Shown one piece after another: positions 63,096 to 64,000 of a stretch of DNA of 64,000 nt (its first letter is position 1; each line of letters opens with the position of its first letter). This DNA is from Lactiplantibacillus nangangensis (lineage in GTDB: Bacteria > Bacillota > Bacilli > Lactobacillales > Lactobacillaceae). The translations under genes were made by a program, and so were the position numbers. Below the pieces are notes generated by a model. The model was not told where the DNA came from. It saw only the letters and a program-made list of their open reading frames with translations, and searched no databases. The stretch spans positions 1 through 64,000 of the forward strand of contig NZ_BJDI01000001.1 in the NCBI RefSeq assembly GCF_005405065.1, read 5' to 3'.

Positions 63096-63147
63096 TAAAA
63101 GCGCTTACAAGTGCAACAATTGCAGATAGATTAGTGCAACTATTACA
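63096..63147. promoter_or_regulatory. cre-like site and operator repeats
   Basis: TAAAAGCGCTTACA (63096-63109) fits cre with one mismatch. GTGCAACAATTGCA (63111-63124) and GTGCAACTATTACA (63134-63147) are direct repeats 23 bp apart, a likely operator of the adjacent PRD regulator controlling both divergent units. Confidence 0.65.
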
Positions 63148-63168
63148 CTACGAAAGGAAGTCACTGTC

Positions 63169-64000
63169 TTGTCACTAGAAACAATCAAGCACGGTAAAGC
63201 TGTTTTGAACCTATTACTGGAACCTCAAATCTACGTTAGCTTCGATAAAATCAATAGCAGCTTGCACATTTCAAGACGCACCTTCTTTTACACGGTCAAG
63301 AAACTAAATGACTATTTAGCTGACCGCGACCTAGACCCCATTCAGAATATGAAGGGTGTGGGCTACTATCTATCGACCGACACAAAAAAGGCGCTGTTGC
63401 AGGAATCACAACAGGCCGCACCAGCTACACCAGTATTTCCACAACAGGAACGCCATATTCTAATCATGCTGTCCCTGGTTAATGGCGATAAAGTTTCACT
63501 CGAAAACACTCAACGCCGTTTTAACGTCACGCACCATACTGCAGTCTCTGACTTTAAAGCATTGCGTGAATCAGTCAAGAAGTACCATTTAACGCTGGTA
63601 TCATCATCCGCTGGTACAACAATCAAAGGTATTGAACGTGATCAACGTAATTGGTTTTTAACCGCCATTAGCGATCATGGAGCACTCATCAATACTGTTT
63701 TGGCCATTGACCCGGAAATGTCATTAAAAATCACGGAACTACTGCGTCAACTAGAAAAACAAACCGGCAATTATTTCAGTGATGATACGCTAACTATCTT
63801 TATTACCTTTTTTTGTTGGTATCTCAACCGGTTGACGAATTCAAACGAAAACCACTTGTTATCATCTGCAGATAAGGCGTCATTAGCACATGACACGCTG
63901 ACGGACTGGGCACGCTCGCTTCTGTCTATGTATAAGGTCGAAAGTGAGGAAGAAGTTGCGTTTATTACCTACTTAGTAAAGAGTGGACAATTTGTTCATG
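63169..64000 (+). CDS. PRD-type transcription activator (BglG/MtlR-like), 3' truncated by window
   Basis: The first 277 codons are in the window. Start TTG 63169 follows GAAAGGAAG. Two helix-turn-helix parts are seen: SFDKINSSLHISRRTFFYTV at about residues 25-44, and a second at about 105-130 (NTQRRFNVTHHTAVSDF). A PRD with a His-poor helical part begins near residue 185. It is divergent from the ascorbate-type PTS operon and probably activates it. The remaining PRD/EIIA-like domains lie beyond base 64000. Confidence 0.82.
   Translation, partial: MSLETIKHGKAVLNLLLEPQIYVSFDKINSSLHISRRTFFYTVKKLNDYLADRDLDPIQNMKGVGYYLSTDTKKALLQESQQAAPATPVFPQQERHILIMLSLVNGDKVSLENTQRRFNVTHHTAVSDFKALRESVKKYHLTLVSSSAGTTIKGIERDQRNWFLTAISDHGALINTVLAIDPEMSLKITELLRQLEKQTGNYFSDDTLTIFITFFCWYLNRLTNSNENHLLSSADKASLAHDTLTDWARSLLSMYKVESEEEVAFITYLVKSGQFVH

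Overview
The window is low-GC Firmicutes DNA and fits the Lactiplantibacillus plantarum group. The signs are strong AGGAGG-type ribosome sites, many TTG/GTG starts, dense rho-independent terminators, cre-like CcpA sites, CIRCE, CopY boxes, a Tyr-type T-box candidate and a purine riboswitch. The gene set also fits: Ntn-hydrolase (penicillin acylase/BSH family) next to copB, Hsp20 with CIRCE, several Spx/PTS/BglG proteins, and a MutY that has lost its iron-sulfur cluster. Species is inferred from content, not from a search.

Layout. 1-400: promoter/leader of an rRNA operon running leftward out of the window (three tandem consensus promoters; 16S should begin just left of base 1). 0.5-6 kb: VanZ-like protein, serine hydrolase, a ~610-nt structured non-coding RNA (ROOL-like candidate), aldo/keto reductase, M20 deacylase, and an unlisted decayed sortase. 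6.7-9.4 kb: BCCT transporter with a structured leader, a 250-bp multi-hairpin repeat, and a small-RNA candidate. 9.4-18.7 kb: P1B-type metal ATPase, adenine deaminase under a guanine-class riboswitch, SIS protein, NhaC-type transporter under a T-box, hydroxyacid dehydrogenase, DUF915-type hydrolase. 18.9-27 kb: PgpA/YutG, Spx paralogue, DUF488, 3-methyladenine glycosylase, MutY, Imm5-like protein, Hsp20, small proteins, NAD(P)-binding protein, UDG. 27-33 kb: EamA exporter, two tandem VIT1/CCC1 transporters, Ntn-hydrolase, CopB.

33-37.7 kb is the accessory island: an orphan PemI/MazE antitoxin, then an AbiL/RloAB-type defence pair (AAA ATPase plus RloB nuclease-like protein) whose rloB is split in two by a tnpB-only IS200/IS605-type element, then a second structured repeat. 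37.8-50.7 kb: cellobiose-type PTS EIIC with RpiR regulator, DHA2 exporter with divergent TetR, CopY (cop boxes match those before copB 10 kb away), an EAL plus GGDEF c-di-GMP pair, a second DHA2 exporter, small proteins, NCS1 permease. 50.8-60.2 kb: MFS exporter, a complete beta-glucoside operon (RAT/terminator - PTS IIBCA - 6-phospho-beta-glucosidase - LicT antiterminator), secreted hydrolase, deoxyribosyltransferase. 60.3-64 kb: EIIA-EIIB-EIIC of the ascorbate (Ula/Sga) class with a KDPG-type aldolase, and a divergent PRD regulator cut by the window end.

Most of the window is ordinary chromosomal metabolism and transport. The least conventional parts are the large RNA at 2.2-2.8 kb, the TnpB insertion in rloB, the hidden sortase remnant, the two multi-hairpin repeats, and the several RNA-based switches. 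No CRISPR array, tRNA or prophage was seen.
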